DNA of 64,000 nt from Rhodoferax sp. TS-BS-61-7. Its GTDB lineage: Bacteria > Pseudomonadota > Gammaproteobacteria > Burkholderiales > Burkholderiaceae_C. Positions 44,659-53,188 of this stretch are shown in pieces; the stretch's first letter is position 1; the number at the start of each line of letters is the position of its first letter. The stretch covers positions 1 through 64,000 of the forward strand of contig NZ_PTQY01000003.1 in assembly GCF_002943465.1 (NCBI RefSeq), written 5' to 3'. The translations under genes and the position numbers were made by a program. The notes under the pieces are model-generated. The model was not told the DNA's origin. It worked only from the letters and a program-made list of their open reading frames with translations, and ran no database searches.

Positions 44659-45960
44659 TCAGCCTTCTAGGCGGTTTCGCCCATTCGCTTTGGCCTCGTA
44701 AAGCCGTTGGTCGGCAGCCTGTAGCAGGGCGTTCAGGTCGGTGTCGCTTTGGGTGTGCACGCCGATACTGGCGGTGGTGGCGATGAAGGCGGGGGCCAGG
44801 GCTCCGGTATTGATGGGCAAGCGCGCCCTGAAGTTTTCCAGTCGGGTACGGATGTCCAACACCGCATCACCCGTGGCCAGGATGGCGAACTCTTCTCCGC
44901 CGATGCGTGCGATCAGCATGTCGGGGAAGTGTTTTTCCAGGCTTTGCGCTACCTGCTGGATGACTTGGTCGCCAAAGGCGTGGCCAAAACGGTCATTAAT
45001 CGATTTGAAGTGGTCGATGTCCAGCATGGCGGCTGCCACGGGGAGTGCGTTTTTGCAGGCGCTCTGGAATTGGGCCTGTCCCTGCTCAAAAAAGTAGCGC
45101 CGGTTGTGCAGCCCCGTCAGGTGGTCCTTGCTGGCCAGCTTGTTCAGGCTGTCCAGCAGCTCCAGCATTTCCAGGTTCTGGTTGACCCGGCAGGTCATTT
45201 CCTCAAAAGAGTAGGGCTTGGAGATGAAGTCGTTGGCCCCGTGCTTGAGGAACTGGGCCGAGATGTCGGCCCGGTTGTCTCCAGATATACCGATGATGGC
45301 CAAACGCTCCTTGCCCATCATGCGCCGGGCTTCCATCACAAACTCGTAGCCATCTACCAGCGGCATGTTGTAGTCCACCAGCACGAGTTTGATGTCGGGT
45401 TGTGCCGCCAGTACCGCCAGCGCTTCCTGGCCGTTGTGGGCCACCTGAATTTGCAGGCCTTGCATGCCCAGCATATGGCGTATCACCTCCAGCGAGGACG
45501 GTGAGTCGTCCGCCACCAGCACCTTGATGCCGCTGTTGCGGTGCAGCCGGCCCACCCACTGCACGACATACTCATACGATGGCATGCCTTTTTTCAGCAC
45601 GTAGTCCACGATGTGGCCTTGCGTCATCATGTCGCGGATGTCGTTGCTGATGGTTCCGGTCAGCGCAATGGCGGGGATGTGGTGCTTGGCCACCAGGTCG
45701 ATGACTTCACCATATGGTGCATCGGGCAGGTTGACATCGCAGACGGCGGCAAAAAACTCGTCGCCCCGGGTGTCCAGGAGTTGGCGGGCTTCCGCCATCG
45801 TGGCAGCGATCCGTGCGGTGTAGCCCCACCGGGCTTGCAGCATGCTGGCCAGCATTTCCGACAAGGCCCGCTGGTCTTCCACGATCAGCACGGAGCGGGA
45901 GGCTGCGCGTTGAGATGCACCAGGGACGGAGCGATCGGCGTGTCGCAATAAGGAAGTCAT
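44659..45960 (-). CDS. Diguanylate cyclase response regulator with two receiver domains
   Basis: The 433-residue protein has two receiver domains in series and a C-terminal GGDEF domain, the PleD-like order. Receiver 1 (about 22-138) has phosphoacceptor Asp75, and receiver 2 (about 145-262) has Asp196 and the Lys in ISKPYSF. The GGDEF domain (about 272-433) has an intact active site, GGEEF at 354-358, and metal residues in LDIDHFKSINDRFGH. The RxxD inhibitory site is not evident: HFPD lies near that position. It should make c-di-GMP when phosphorylated. It is monocistronic, and no cognate kinase adjoins it. Confidence 0.95.
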   Translation of the reverse strand: MTSLLRHADRSVPGASQRAASRSVLIVEDQRALSEMLASMLQARWGYTARIAATMAEARQLLDTRGDEFFAAVCDVNLPDAPYGEVIDLVAKHHIPAIALTGTISNDIRDMMTQGHIVDYVLKKGMPSYEYVVQWVGRLHRNSGIKVLVADDSPSSLEVIRHMLGMQGLQIQVAHNGQEALAVLAAQPDIKLVLVDYNMPLVDGYEFVMEARRMMGKERLAIIGISGDNRADISAQFLKHGANDFISKPYSFEEMTCRVNQNLEMLELLDSLNKLASKDHLTGLHNRRYFFEQGQAQFQSACKNALPVAAAMLDIDHFKSINDRFGHAFGDQVIQQVAQSLEKHFPDMLIARIGGEEFAILATGDAVLDIRTRLENFRARLPINTGALAPAFIATTASIGVHTQSDTDLNALLQAADQRLYEAKANGRNRLEG

Positions 45961-46069
45961 CGGTCTGGGCCTGCTGGTACGGATAGACGTCTATTCAAAC
46001 ATATGAAACGCCTTGGGGCAAAGTGCAGGCGCACGGAATGCTCGGGGAGCCGCGGCTACACTTCGGCGG

Positions 46070-47635
46070 GTGAGCTTGATCAAATCTGTATCTACCGTGT
46101 CCCTGTGGACATTGGCCTCCCGCATTACCGGGCTGGCCCGAGAGCTGCTGATGGCGGCGGCCTTTGGCGCCAGCGCCATGACCGATGCCTTTAACGTGGC
46201 CTTTCGCATCCCCAACCTGTTTCGCCGCCTGTTTGCCGAGGGCGCCTTTAGCCAGGCCTTTGTGCCGGTCCTGGCCGCCAACAAAGCCCAGCATGGCGAA
46301 GCGTCCACCAAGCTGTTGGTGGACCGGGTGGCCAGCCTGCTGGCGCTGGCGCTGGTGCTGACCTGTGTGCTGGGCGTGGTGTTGTCCCCGTTGCTGGTGT
46401 GGGCCATGGCCAGCGGCTTGCAGCAGAACCCGGCGGGTTACGACGCCGCGGTGCAAATGACGCGGTTCATGTTTCCCTACATCGGTTTCATGTCTTTGGT
46501 GGCCCTGTCGTCCGGCATCTTGAATACCTGGAAGCGCTTTGCGGTGCCGGCCGCCACGCCCGTGCTGCTCAATATGTCCATGATCACCGCCGCCTGGCTG
46601 GGCGTGCCCTGGTTGGCGGCGCGGGGGATCGAACCGATTTACGCCATGGCGGGGGGGGTGATGGTGGGGGGAGTGTTGCAGCTGGCGGTGCAAATTCCGG
46701 CGCTGGCGCAGTTGGGCATGCTGCCGCGCCTGCGGCTGATGGGCCCCGCCTTGCGTGAAGCATGGGCCGACCCCGAAACCCGCCGCATTGGCAAACTCAT
46801 GCTGCCAGCCCTGCTGGGCGTGAGCGTGGCGCAGATTTCCTTGCTCATCAATACCCAGATTGCTTCGCACCTGCCCACGGGTAGTGTGAGTTGGCTGACC
46901 TATGCCGACCGGCTCATGGAATTTCCCACCGCTATGCTGGGGGTGGCCCTGGGCGTGGTGCTGATGCCGCAATTGGCCGGTGCCAAAGCCACGGGGGATG
47001 CCGACAAATACTCGGCCCTGCTGGACTGGGGGCTGCGCATTGTGGTGCTGTTGGCGGTGCCCTGCGCCATTGGGCTGCTGGCCTTTGCCAAGCCGCTGGT
47101 GGCGGTGCTTTACCACTACGGGGCGTTCTCGGCCAACGATGTGCAGCAGACCACGCTGGCCCTGATGGGCTGGGGGGTGGGGCTGGTGGGTATTGTGGCC
47201 ATCAAGGTGTTGGCCCCGGGGTATTACGCCAGCCAGGACATCAAGACGCCGGTGCGTATTGCCGTGGTGGTGCTGGTGGTCACCCAGTTGCTCAATATTG
47301 CGCTGGTGCCCCTCTTCAAACACGCGGGTTTGTCACTGTCCATTGGCCTGGGCGCCATGATCAATGCCTTGTGGTTGCTGATCGGCTTGCTGCGCCGAGG
47401 CAGCTACCGGCCGCAGGCGGGCTGGGGGCGGTTTGTGCTGCAGGTGCTGGCCGCCAGTGCGCTGCTGGTGATTTATCTGCTGTGGGCTGCCGGTCTGGTG
47501 GACTGGGTGGCGCTGCGCAGCCACAGCCTGTTGCGCATTGGCTGGTTGACCCTGCTGCTGGGTGGTGCCATGCTGGTGTACTTGGGGGCGGCCTGGGCCG
47601 CTGGTCTGAACCTGCGGCAGTTTGTGCGCCGCTAG
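46070..47635 (+). CDS. murJ: Lipid II flippase MurJ
   Basis: MurJ moves lipid II across the inner membrane for peptidoglycan synthesis. The 521-residue MOP-superfamily protein has about 14 helices. It has the MurJ start SLIKSVSTVSLWTLASRITG, the AFNVAFRIPNLFRRLFAEGA loop with the essential basic residues, and the TRFMFPYIGFMSL helix. I chose the GTG at 46070 because the family N-terminus begins there. An in-frame ATG at 46013 adds 19 residues that look non-conserved. The sirB1 gene follows in the same direction after 14 bases. Confidence 0.95.
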   Translation: MSLIKSVSTVSLWTLASRITGLARELLMAAAFGASAMTDAFNVAFRIPNLFRRLFAEGAFSQAFVPVLAANKAQHGEASTKLLVDRVASLLALALVLTCVLGVVLSPLLVWAMASGLQQNPAGYDAAVQMTRFMFPYIGFMSLVALSSGILNTWKRFAVPAATPVLLNMSMITAAWLGVPWLAARGIEPIYAMAGGVMVGGVLQLAVQIPALAQLGMLPRLRLMGPALREAWADPETRRIGKLMLPALLGVSVAQISLLINTQIASHLPTGSVSWLTYADRLMEFPTAMLGVALGVVLMPQLAGAKATGDADKYSALLDWGLRIVVLLAVPCAIGLLAFAKPLVAVLYHYGAFSANDVQQTTLALMGWGVGLVGIVAIKVLAPGYYASQDIKTPVRIAVVVLVVTQLLNIALVPLFKHAGLSLSIGLGAMINALWLLIGLLRRGSYRPQAGWGRFVLQVLAASALLVIYLLWAAGLVDWVALRSHSLLRIGWLTLLLGGAMLVYLGAAWAAGLNLRQFVRR

Positions 47636-47649
47636 ACGGAGACGTTGCC

Positions 47650-48507
47650 GTGGCCCTGCAATTTGCCATTCCGACCCCGCTGGACTACTTTGGCGCCCTG
47701 GTGCGCAGCGATGGGGACTTTGCCCTGTTCGAAGCCGCCGTGAGCCTGGCGCAGGACGAGTACCCGGACACCGATGTGCAAACCGTGCTCGGGGATGTGG
47801 ACCAGCTGCTGGCCCGGGTCAAACGTCGCCTGGCGGCCGACGCCCCACCGATCCAGCGCCTGCGCGTGCTGAACCGTTTTTTTTATGACGACCTGGGGTT
47901 TGGTGGCAACCTCAACAACTACTACGACCCGGACAACAGCTTTCCCAGCGTGCTCTTGCGCACCCGGCGCGGCATTCCAATTTCTTTGGCCGTGGTCTGG
48001 ATGGAGCTGGCCCAGGGCCTGGGGCTGGATGTGTCAGGGGTGGGTTTTCCAGGTCACTTTTTGGTCAAGGTCATGTTGCCCATCGGCCAGGCGGTCATCG
48101 AACCCCTGACCGGGCGCTCGTTGAGCCGCGAAGAACTGTCCGAAATGCTGGAGCCCTACCGCAAGCGCAGCGGGCTGGTCGATGCCTTCGAAGCGCCGCT
48201 GGGCCTGTACCTGCAGTCGGCCACGCCGCGCGAGATCCTGGCGCGCATGCTGCGCAACCTTAAAGAGATCTACAAATCCCAGGAAGACTGGCCCCGTCTG
48301 CTAGCCGTGCAGGAGCGCCTGGTGGTCTTGTTGCCCGAGTCCTGGTCCGAGTACCGCGACCGGGGGCTGGTGCACGCTTCTCTGGGGCACCAGGCGGCGG
48401 CGCTGGCTGACTTGGAGTGTTACCTGGTCCACGCCGAAAACGTGGTGGACGTGGATGCCGTGGCCGAGCAGGTGAACGTGTTGCGCCGGCAGCTGCGCCA
48501 GCCCTGA
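47650..48507 (+). CDS. sirB1: SirB1 family protein (transglutaminase-like and TPR)
   Basis: The 285-residue protein starts at GTG 47650, 14 bases after murJ. The first 180 residues form a transglutaminase-like fold with NLNNYYDPDNSFPSVLLRTR, GIPISLAVVWMELAQGLGL and the GVGFPGHFLVKV strand. The usual catalytic Cys is absent from the GIPISL position, so it is probably not a protease or transglutaminase. The last 100 residues form TPR-like helices. In enterobacteria the gene sits in the prmC region. Its molecular role is unknown. Confidence 0.92.
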   Translation: MALQFAIPTPLDYFGALVRSDGDFALFEAAVSLAQDEYPDTDVQTVLGDVDQLLARVKRRLAADAPPIQRLRVLNRFFYDDLGFGGNLNNYYDPDNSFPSVLLRTRRGIPISLAVVWMELAQGLGLDVSGVGFPGHFLVKVMLPIGQAVIEPLTGRSLSREELSEMLEPYRKRSGLVDAFEAPLGLYLQSATPREILARMLRNLKEIYKSQEDWPRLLAVQERLVVLLPESWSEYRDRGLVHASLGHQAAALADLECYLVHAENVVDVDAVAEQVNVLRRQLRQP

Positions 48508-48508
48508 C

Positions 48509-49381
48509 CTAGTGACGCAGTAAAAACTGCGGGACCGCACCGCCGTGGCCCGGCAGGGCGCGGTTCAGGTCCACCCCTACCACCGCGTCGGACTCGGTTT
48601 TGATACCCGGGGCAAACACCGTCAGGCGGCTGCCGTGCACCAAAGACTCTTGCGCGGGCATGAGGCTGGCGGCACGGGATGCCTGGATGGTGCTGGGCTG
48701 GGCCGTGGGCTTGCTGGCCGGTGCTGGCGTGGCGACCACAGGGGGCTGCAGTCGTGCAATAGGGCGCAGCCATTGCAGGATGGGCTCCCACTGGGCCAAG
48801 TCGGCCTGTTGGGCCGCGCTGGCCGTGTCGAACAAAGTGACGCCGGTTTCCAGGCCGCGCACATAACTTTGGGTTTCGCGCAGCACGCCCAAAAAATTGA
48901 ACTTCAGGTCTTCGGCCCACAGGCGCAGCGTCTCGGCGCCTTTGGTGCGTGCGTCCAGCCGCATGCCCACCACGCCCAGCTGGCAGCGCCCGGAGGCGAC
49001 GCGGGGCAGGGCGGACAGTTCGGCCAGGCAGGCGGCGGCCGATTCACGGTCGAACAGGGAGTTACACACCGGCACCACCACGGCGTCGGCGGACATGATC
49101 ACACGCGCCAATTCAAAACCCTGCATGCCGCCGGGGGTGTCCAGCACCACATGGGTGACACCGGGAGGCGCCTTTAATACGTTTTTTTGGTCCAGCGCCC
49201 AGGGGGAGATGGCGGGGAGGGTCGGCGCGCGGCGTTTGAGCCAAGCCTTGGTGCTTTGCTGGCGGTCCACATCACCCAGCATGACGGCCACACCCAGTTG
49301 CGCCAGCCAAGCGGCCAGGTGCGTAGCCAGGGTGCTTTTTCCACTTCCGCCCTTGCGGTTGACGATTGCGATAACCGGCAT
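48509..49381 (-). CDS. ParA/MinD-family ATPase
   Basis: The 290-residue protein has the deviant Walker A motif KGGSGKST (10-17), as in ParA, then DVDRQQSTKAW and the Walker B-like VVLDTPGG near 88. The ATPase domain ends near 210, followed by a Pro/Ala/Ser-rich linker and a basic tail. The ATG at 49381 gives the typical start MPVIAIVNRKGG. No ParB or parS site is near, so it is an orphan that may position a cellular structure, not a chromosome partner. Its end is one base from the end of sirB1. A repeat copy lies upstream. Confidence 0.9.
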   Translation of the reverse strand: MPVIAIVNRKGGSGKSTLATHLAAWLAQLGVAVMLGDVDRQQSTKAWLKRRAPTLPAISPWALDQKNVLKAPPGVTHVVLDTPGGMQGFELARVIMSADAVVVPVCNSLFDRESAAACLAELSALPRVASGRCQLGVVGMRLDARTKGAETLRLWAEDLKFNFLGVLRETQSYVRGLETGVTLFDTASAAQQADLAQWEPILQWLRPIARLQPPVVATPAPASKPTAQPSTIQASRAASLMPAQESLVHGSRLTVFAPGIKTESDAVVGVDLNRALPGHGGAVPQFLLRH

Positions 49382-49413
49382 GCTGCTCCGTGTGGTAACC
49401 AACGAAGCGCAAA

Positions 49414-49478
49414 GTTTGGAGCAAAAAGTGCCAAAAGTCCAGATGGTGCTTGCGCGAGCAGCTACAAATTTACTAGCA
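49414..49478 (-). repeat. Dispersed repeat copy 6 (reverse)
   Basis: Read on the minus strand it starts TGCTAGTAAATTTGTAGC, continues TGCTCGCGCAAGCACCA and ends GGCACTTTTTGCTCC. The tail matches copy 1. It lies between purM and the ParA-like gene, inside their shared leftward transcript or the ParA leader. Confidence 0.8.
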
Positions 49479-49515
49479 CGGGGTGGCGCCGGGGCAACAG
49501 GCCCCGGTTTGCCGG

Positions 49516-50565
49516 TCAGGCGACGACGACTTGTGCGCCGCTGCCTTGGGGGGCGATGACACCGATGGTGTACACCGCTTCGCCGCTGGCGCGCAACGTG
49601 GCGGCCGTGGCTTCGGCGTTGGCGGCGTCCACCACCACCACCATGCCAATGCCGTTGTTGAAGGTGCGGTTCATCTCGATGTCGTCAATGCCCGCCGTGG
49701 CTTGCAGCCAGGCAAACAGCTCGGTTTGGGGCCAGCTGCCCTTGACCAGATGCGCGGCCGTGCCTTCGGGCAGCACCCGGGGAATGTTCTCCAGCAGACC
49801 GCCGCCGGTGATGTGGGCCAGGGCCTTGATCGGGTGTTTTGCCAGCGCAGCCAGCACGTTCAGCACGTACAGGCGGGTGGGCTCCATCAGAGCCTGCTTG
49901 AACGGCTTGCCGTCCAGCGTGGCGGGTACCGTACCGGCGGCTTCTGAACGCTCAATACATTTGCGCACCAGGCTGAAACCGTTGGAATGCACGCCGCTGG
50001 AGGCCAAGCCCAGCACCACGTCGCCGGGCTTCACATCGGCGCCGGTCAGGATCTTGGATTTTTCGACCGCACCAACGGCAAAACCGGCCAGGTCGTATTC
50101 ACCCGCGGGGTACATGCCGGGCATTTCGGCAGTTTCGCCGCCAATCAGCGCGCAGCCGGACAGCTCGCAACCCTTGGCAATACCACCCACCACGGCAGCG
50201 GCGGTGTCGATGTCCAGCTTGCCGCAGGCAAAGTAGTCCAGAAAGAACAGGGGTTCGGCGCCTTGCACCAGCACGTCGTTCACGCTCATGGCCACCAGGT
50301 CGATGCCCACGGTGTCGTGCATATTCCACTCAAACGCCAGCTTGAGCTTGGTGCCCACGCCGTCGGTGCCGCTCACCAGCACGGGTTCCTTGTAGCGCTT
50401 GGGCACTTCAAACAGGGCGCCAAAACCGCCAATACCGGCCAGTACGCCCTCTCGCATGGTCTTCTTGGCCAGGGGCTTGATGCGCTCAACCAGCGCGTCG
50501 CCAGCAACGATATCGACACCGGCGTCTTTGTAGGAAAGGGGAGTGGGGGAGGCAGATTGGGTCAT
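49516..50565 (-). CDS. purM: Phosphoribosylformylglycinamidine cyclo-ligase (AIR synthetase)
   Basis: PurM catalyses step five of purine synthesis, the ATP-dependent closure of FGAM to aminoimidazole ribotide. The 349-residue protein has the family features [10 protein letters not shown] at the start, [14 protein letters not shown] near 65, [19 protein letters not shown] near 92, and [11 protein letters not shown] near 140. Length is normal. The 133-base spacer to the rightward AI-2E gene presumably carries both promoters. Confidence 0.98.
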   Translation of the reverse strand: MTQSASPTPLSYKDAGVDIVAGDALVERIKPLAKKTMREGVLAGIGGFGALFEVPKRYKEPVLVSGTDGVGTKLKLAFEWNMHDTVGIDLVAMSVNDVLVQGAEPLFFLDYFACGKLDIDTAAAVVGGIAKGCELSGCALIGGETAEMPGMYPAGEYDLAGFAVGAVEKSKILTGADVKPGDVVLGLASSGVHSNGFSLVRKCIERSEAAGTVPATLDGKPFKQALMEPTRLYVLNVLAALAKHPIKALAHITGGGLLENIPRVLPEGTAAHLVKGSWPQTELFAWLQATAGIDDIEMNRTFNNGIGMVVVVDAANAEATAATLRASGEAVYTIGVIAPQGSGAQVVVA

Positions 50566-50698
50566 GGGAAGTGGCTTTGGGGCAGAACAGAGGCAGACCC
50601 CGATAGAATTTGCCCAGATTTTAGCTTCGACTGGACCAGCCTCCCCGGATCATGCTCCGCCTTCGCTAAAACCGCCCTATAAGGTTTGACCCCACCCC

Positions 50699-51778
50699 AT
50701 GCAATTCACCCCCGCCCAAAAAAGATTCACTGCCTGGCTGCTGATTGCGGGCCTGGTGGTGCTCGCGCTGTGGCTGCTGGCCCCGGTGCTGGCCCCCTTT
50801 GTGGTGGCGGCAGTGTTGGCCTATGCGCTGACCCCAGTGGTGGACTGGCTGGACGATGTGGGGCGGGGCCGGGTTCCGCGCCTGGCTGCCGTGGTGGTGG
50901 TGGAGCTGCTGTTTGTGGTGGTATTGCTCAGCGTGCTGTTGCTCATTGTTCCCATCTTTGCCAAAGAGTTGCCGCTGATGCGAGAGCAATTTCCGGTGCT
51001 GCTGGACAGCCTGAACACCACCGTCAAACCCTGGCTGGCGCAGTGGGGTATCCGCGTGTCGCTGGATGTGGGCAGCATCAAGAATTTTGTCATGAAGTAC
51101 CTCAACGCCAATGTGGAAGACGCGCTGGGTTCGGTGCTGGCCTCGGTCAAGCTGGGTGGCAGCGTGGCCTTTGCCATCATCGGCAACGCCATCCTGATTC
51201 CCGTGGCGCTGTTTTATTTGTTGATGGACTGGGACCGTTTTGTGGGCCAGGTGCGCGACCTGGTGCCCCCACGGCTGCGCGAGAGTGTGGACAGTTTTCT
51301 GGCCGAGGCGGACGACGTGCTGGGCCAGTACCTGCGCGGCCAACTGTTGGTGATGGTGATTCTGGCCGTGGCGTACAGCGTGGGTCTGGCCCTGTTTGGG
51401 CTGGACCTGGCCTTGCCGATCGGCATCTTTACGGGCTTGGCGATTTCGGTGCCTTACCTGGGTTTTGGCGTGGGGCTGGTGCTGGCCACCTTTGCCGGTC
51501 TGCTGGAGTTTTCCAGTGGCGGTTTGGTCTACCCGCTGGTCATGGTGGCCGTGGTCTACGGCCTGGGCCAACTGGTAGAAAGTCTGTATTTGACGCCGCG
51601 CCTGGTAGGCGAGCGCATTGGCCTGCACCCGCTGGCCGTCATTTTTGCCTTGCTGGCCTTTGGCCAGCTGTTCGGTTTTGTGGGTGTGCTGATTGCCCTG
51701 CCGGCCAGTGCCGTGCTGCTGGTGGCCGTGCGCCGTGTGCGCACCAGCTACCTGGCCAGTCGCCTGTATTTGGGGTAA
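50699..51778 (+). CDS. AI-2E family transporter (PerM-like)
   Basis: The 359-residue inner-membrane protein has the PerM/AI-2E exporter topology: two N-terminal helices (about 15-55), a helix near 60-80, a soluble helical stretch (about 85-150), then five helices to the end. The LIPVALFYLLMDWDRFV segment near 170 and the ISVPYLGF and LTPRLVGERIGLHPLAVI stretches near 250 and 300 are typical. Family members export autoinducer-2 or work as Na+/H+ antiporters, so the substrate is open. It leads a rightward run with hda, the HAD gene and pcnB. Confidence 0.9.
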   Translation: MQFTPAQKRFTAWLLIAGLVVLALWLLAPVLAPFVVAAVLAYALTPVVDWLDDVGRGRVPRLAAVVVVELLFVVVLLSVLLLIVPIFAKELPLMREQFPVLLDSLNTTVKPWLAQWGIRVSLDVGSIKNFVMKYLNANVEDALGSVLASVKLGGSVAFAIIGNAILIPVALFYLLMDWDRFVGQVRDLVPPRLRESVDSFLAEADDVLGQYLRGQLLVMVILAVAYSVGLALFGLDLALPIGIFTGLAISVPYLGFGVGLVLATFAGLLEFSSGGLVYPLVMVAVVYGLGQLVESLYLTPRLVGERIGLHPLAVIFALLAFGQLFGFVGVLIALPASAVLLVAVRRVRTSYLASRLYLG

Positions 51779-51788
51779 GACTTCAGTG

Positions 51789-52475
51789 ATGCAACAGATC
51801 GCGCTGGACATCGGTTTGTCCGCCGGGCCGACAGTGGCCAACTTCTTCGCCGGGCCCAATGAGGCGGCACTCAAGCACCTGGAACTCTGGATTGGGGCCA
51901 AAAGCAGCGCCCAAGCCCGCTCGCCCGTGCCCACCTACTTCTGGGGCCCCGAAGGCAGTGGCAAAAGCCATCTGCTCAAGGCTGCGCGTGAGGCGCTGCG
52001 CGAGCAGGGCGCCCGCGTGGGCTGGCTGGATGCTGCCGTGCTGGAGCCGGCCGAGTTTGACGAAGGCTGGGCCGCGGTGCTGATGGACGATGTGCATCTG
52101 TACACCGCCGAGCAGCAACACATGGCCTTCAATTGGTTTGTGAACGCCCAGACCCACCAGCGCCCGGTGCTGGCGGCCGGGGAACTGGCGCCGGTGGAGC
52201 TGAAACTGCGCGACGACCTGCGTACCCGCCTGGGCTGGGGCCATGTGTTTGGCCTGCATGCCCTGAGCGAGCCCGAGCGGCGCGCTGTGTTACGCCAGGC
52301 GGCCGATGCGCGCGGCGTGTTCCTGAGCGACGAGGTGATGGACTTTATGCTCAACCGCTTCAGCCGCGACCTGGGCAGCCTGATGGAACTGCTGGAACTG
52401 ATGGACGGCTACGCGCTGCAAACCCAGCGCGCCATCACCATTCCGATGATCAAAGCCATGCTGGACAACCAATGA
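51789..52475 (+). CDS. hda: DnaA regulatory inactivator Hda
   Basis: Hda works with the DNA-loaded beta clamp to make DnaA hydrolyse its ATP after initiation. The 228-residue protein is DnaA-like domain III without domain IV. It begins MQQIALDIGLS, where the Gln-Ile-Ala-Leu-Asp stretch is the expected clamp-binding motif. Walker A is GPEGSGKS near 55, Walker B is AAVLMDDVHL near 102, and the C-terminal half has FLSDEVMDFMLNRFSRDLG. It starts 10 bases after the AI-2E gene, and its stop overlaps the HAD gene (ATGA). Confidence 0.94.
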   Translation: MQQIALDIGLSAGPTVANFFAGPNEAALKHLELWIGAKSSAQARSPVPTYFWGPEGSGKSHLLKAAREALREQGARVGWLDAAVLEPAEFDEGWAAVLMDDVHLYTAEQQHMAFNWFVNAQTHQRPVLAAGELAPVELKLRDDLRTRLGWGHVFGLHALSEPERRAVLRQAADARGVFLSDEVMDFMLNRFSRDLGSLMELLELMDGYALQTQRAITIPMIKAMLDNQ

Positions 52476-53158
52476 CACTCAAAAAGATTGCCCTTTTCGA
52501 TCTGGACCACACGCTGATTCCGCTGGATTCGGACTTCGCCTGGGGCGAATTCACCACCGCCCTGGGGTGGACGGACGCTGCCAGCTTCCAGGCGCAAAAC
52601 CACGCGTTCTACGAACACTACAAGGCGGGTACGCTGGATATTCATGCCTACTGCCGCTTTGCCACAGCAGCCGTGGTGAAGCAGGGTGCTGCGAAATCGA
52701 TAGCTGCTCACGCAGATTTCATGCGGGCCGTGATCCAAAAAGCCATCCAACCCCAGGCCCTGAAGCTGGTGCAGGACCACCAGGCCGCGGGCGACACGGT
52801 GATCATCGTGACCGCCACCAACGCTTTTGTGACCCGCCCGATTGCGACGGCATTTGGTGTGGAAGACCTGATTGCCGTGGACCTGGTGACAGACGACGCC
52901 CCCGGCGGCACCGGCTGGTACACCGGTGAAATTGCCGGCGTGCCGTCGTTCCGCGAAGGCAAGGTTACACGTGTGGACCAGTGGCTCAGCGAGCGCGGCC
53001 TGGCCTGGGAGACCGTGCACACCACCTTCTATTCCGACTCCATCAACGACGTGCCCTTGATGGAAAAAGCCAATGTGGCCGTGGCCACCAACCCCGATGC
53101 GCGCCTGCGCGCCCTGGCCCAAGAGCGCGGATGGCGCATACTTGACCTCTTTCCCTGA
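52472..53158 (+). CDS. HAD-superfamily hydrolase, subfamily IB (phosphoserine-phosphatase-like)
   Basis: The 228-residue protein has HAD motif I FDLDHTL (9-15) with the nucleophile Asp, motif II in VIIVTATNAF near 112, and motif III/IV in FYSDSINDVPLM near 190. This is the IB subfamily, which includes phosphoserine and related phosphatases. The gene overlaps hda by ATGA, an arrangement that I recall in many Burkholderiales. The codons for KQGAAKSIAAHADFM (about 70-84) resemble a copy of the dispersed repeat read in frame, which would place a foreign insertion in the cap domain. Confidence 0.92.
   Translation: MTLKKIALFDLDHTLIPLDSDFAWGEFTTALGWTDAASFQAQNHAFYEHYKAGTLDIHAYCRFATAAVVKQGAAKSIAAHADFMRAVIQKAIQPQALKLVQDHQAAGDTVIIVTATNAFVTRPIATAFGVEDLIAVDLVTDDAPGGTGWYTGEIAGVPSFREGKVTRVDQWLSERGLAWETVHTTFYSDSINDVPLMEKANVAVATNPDARLRALAQERGWRILDLFP
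52687..52735 (+). repeat. Dispersed repeat copy 7, weaker, inside the HAD gene
   Basis: TGCTGCGAAATCGATAGC and TGCTCACGCAGATTTCA match the first two blocks of the repeat, but the last GGCTAGAGGCC block is not clear. The copy is in frame and therefore translated. The match could be partly by chance. Confidence 0.55.
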
Positions 53159-53188
53159 CCCGCGGCCCTGACCGCTTGGAACCTTCTC

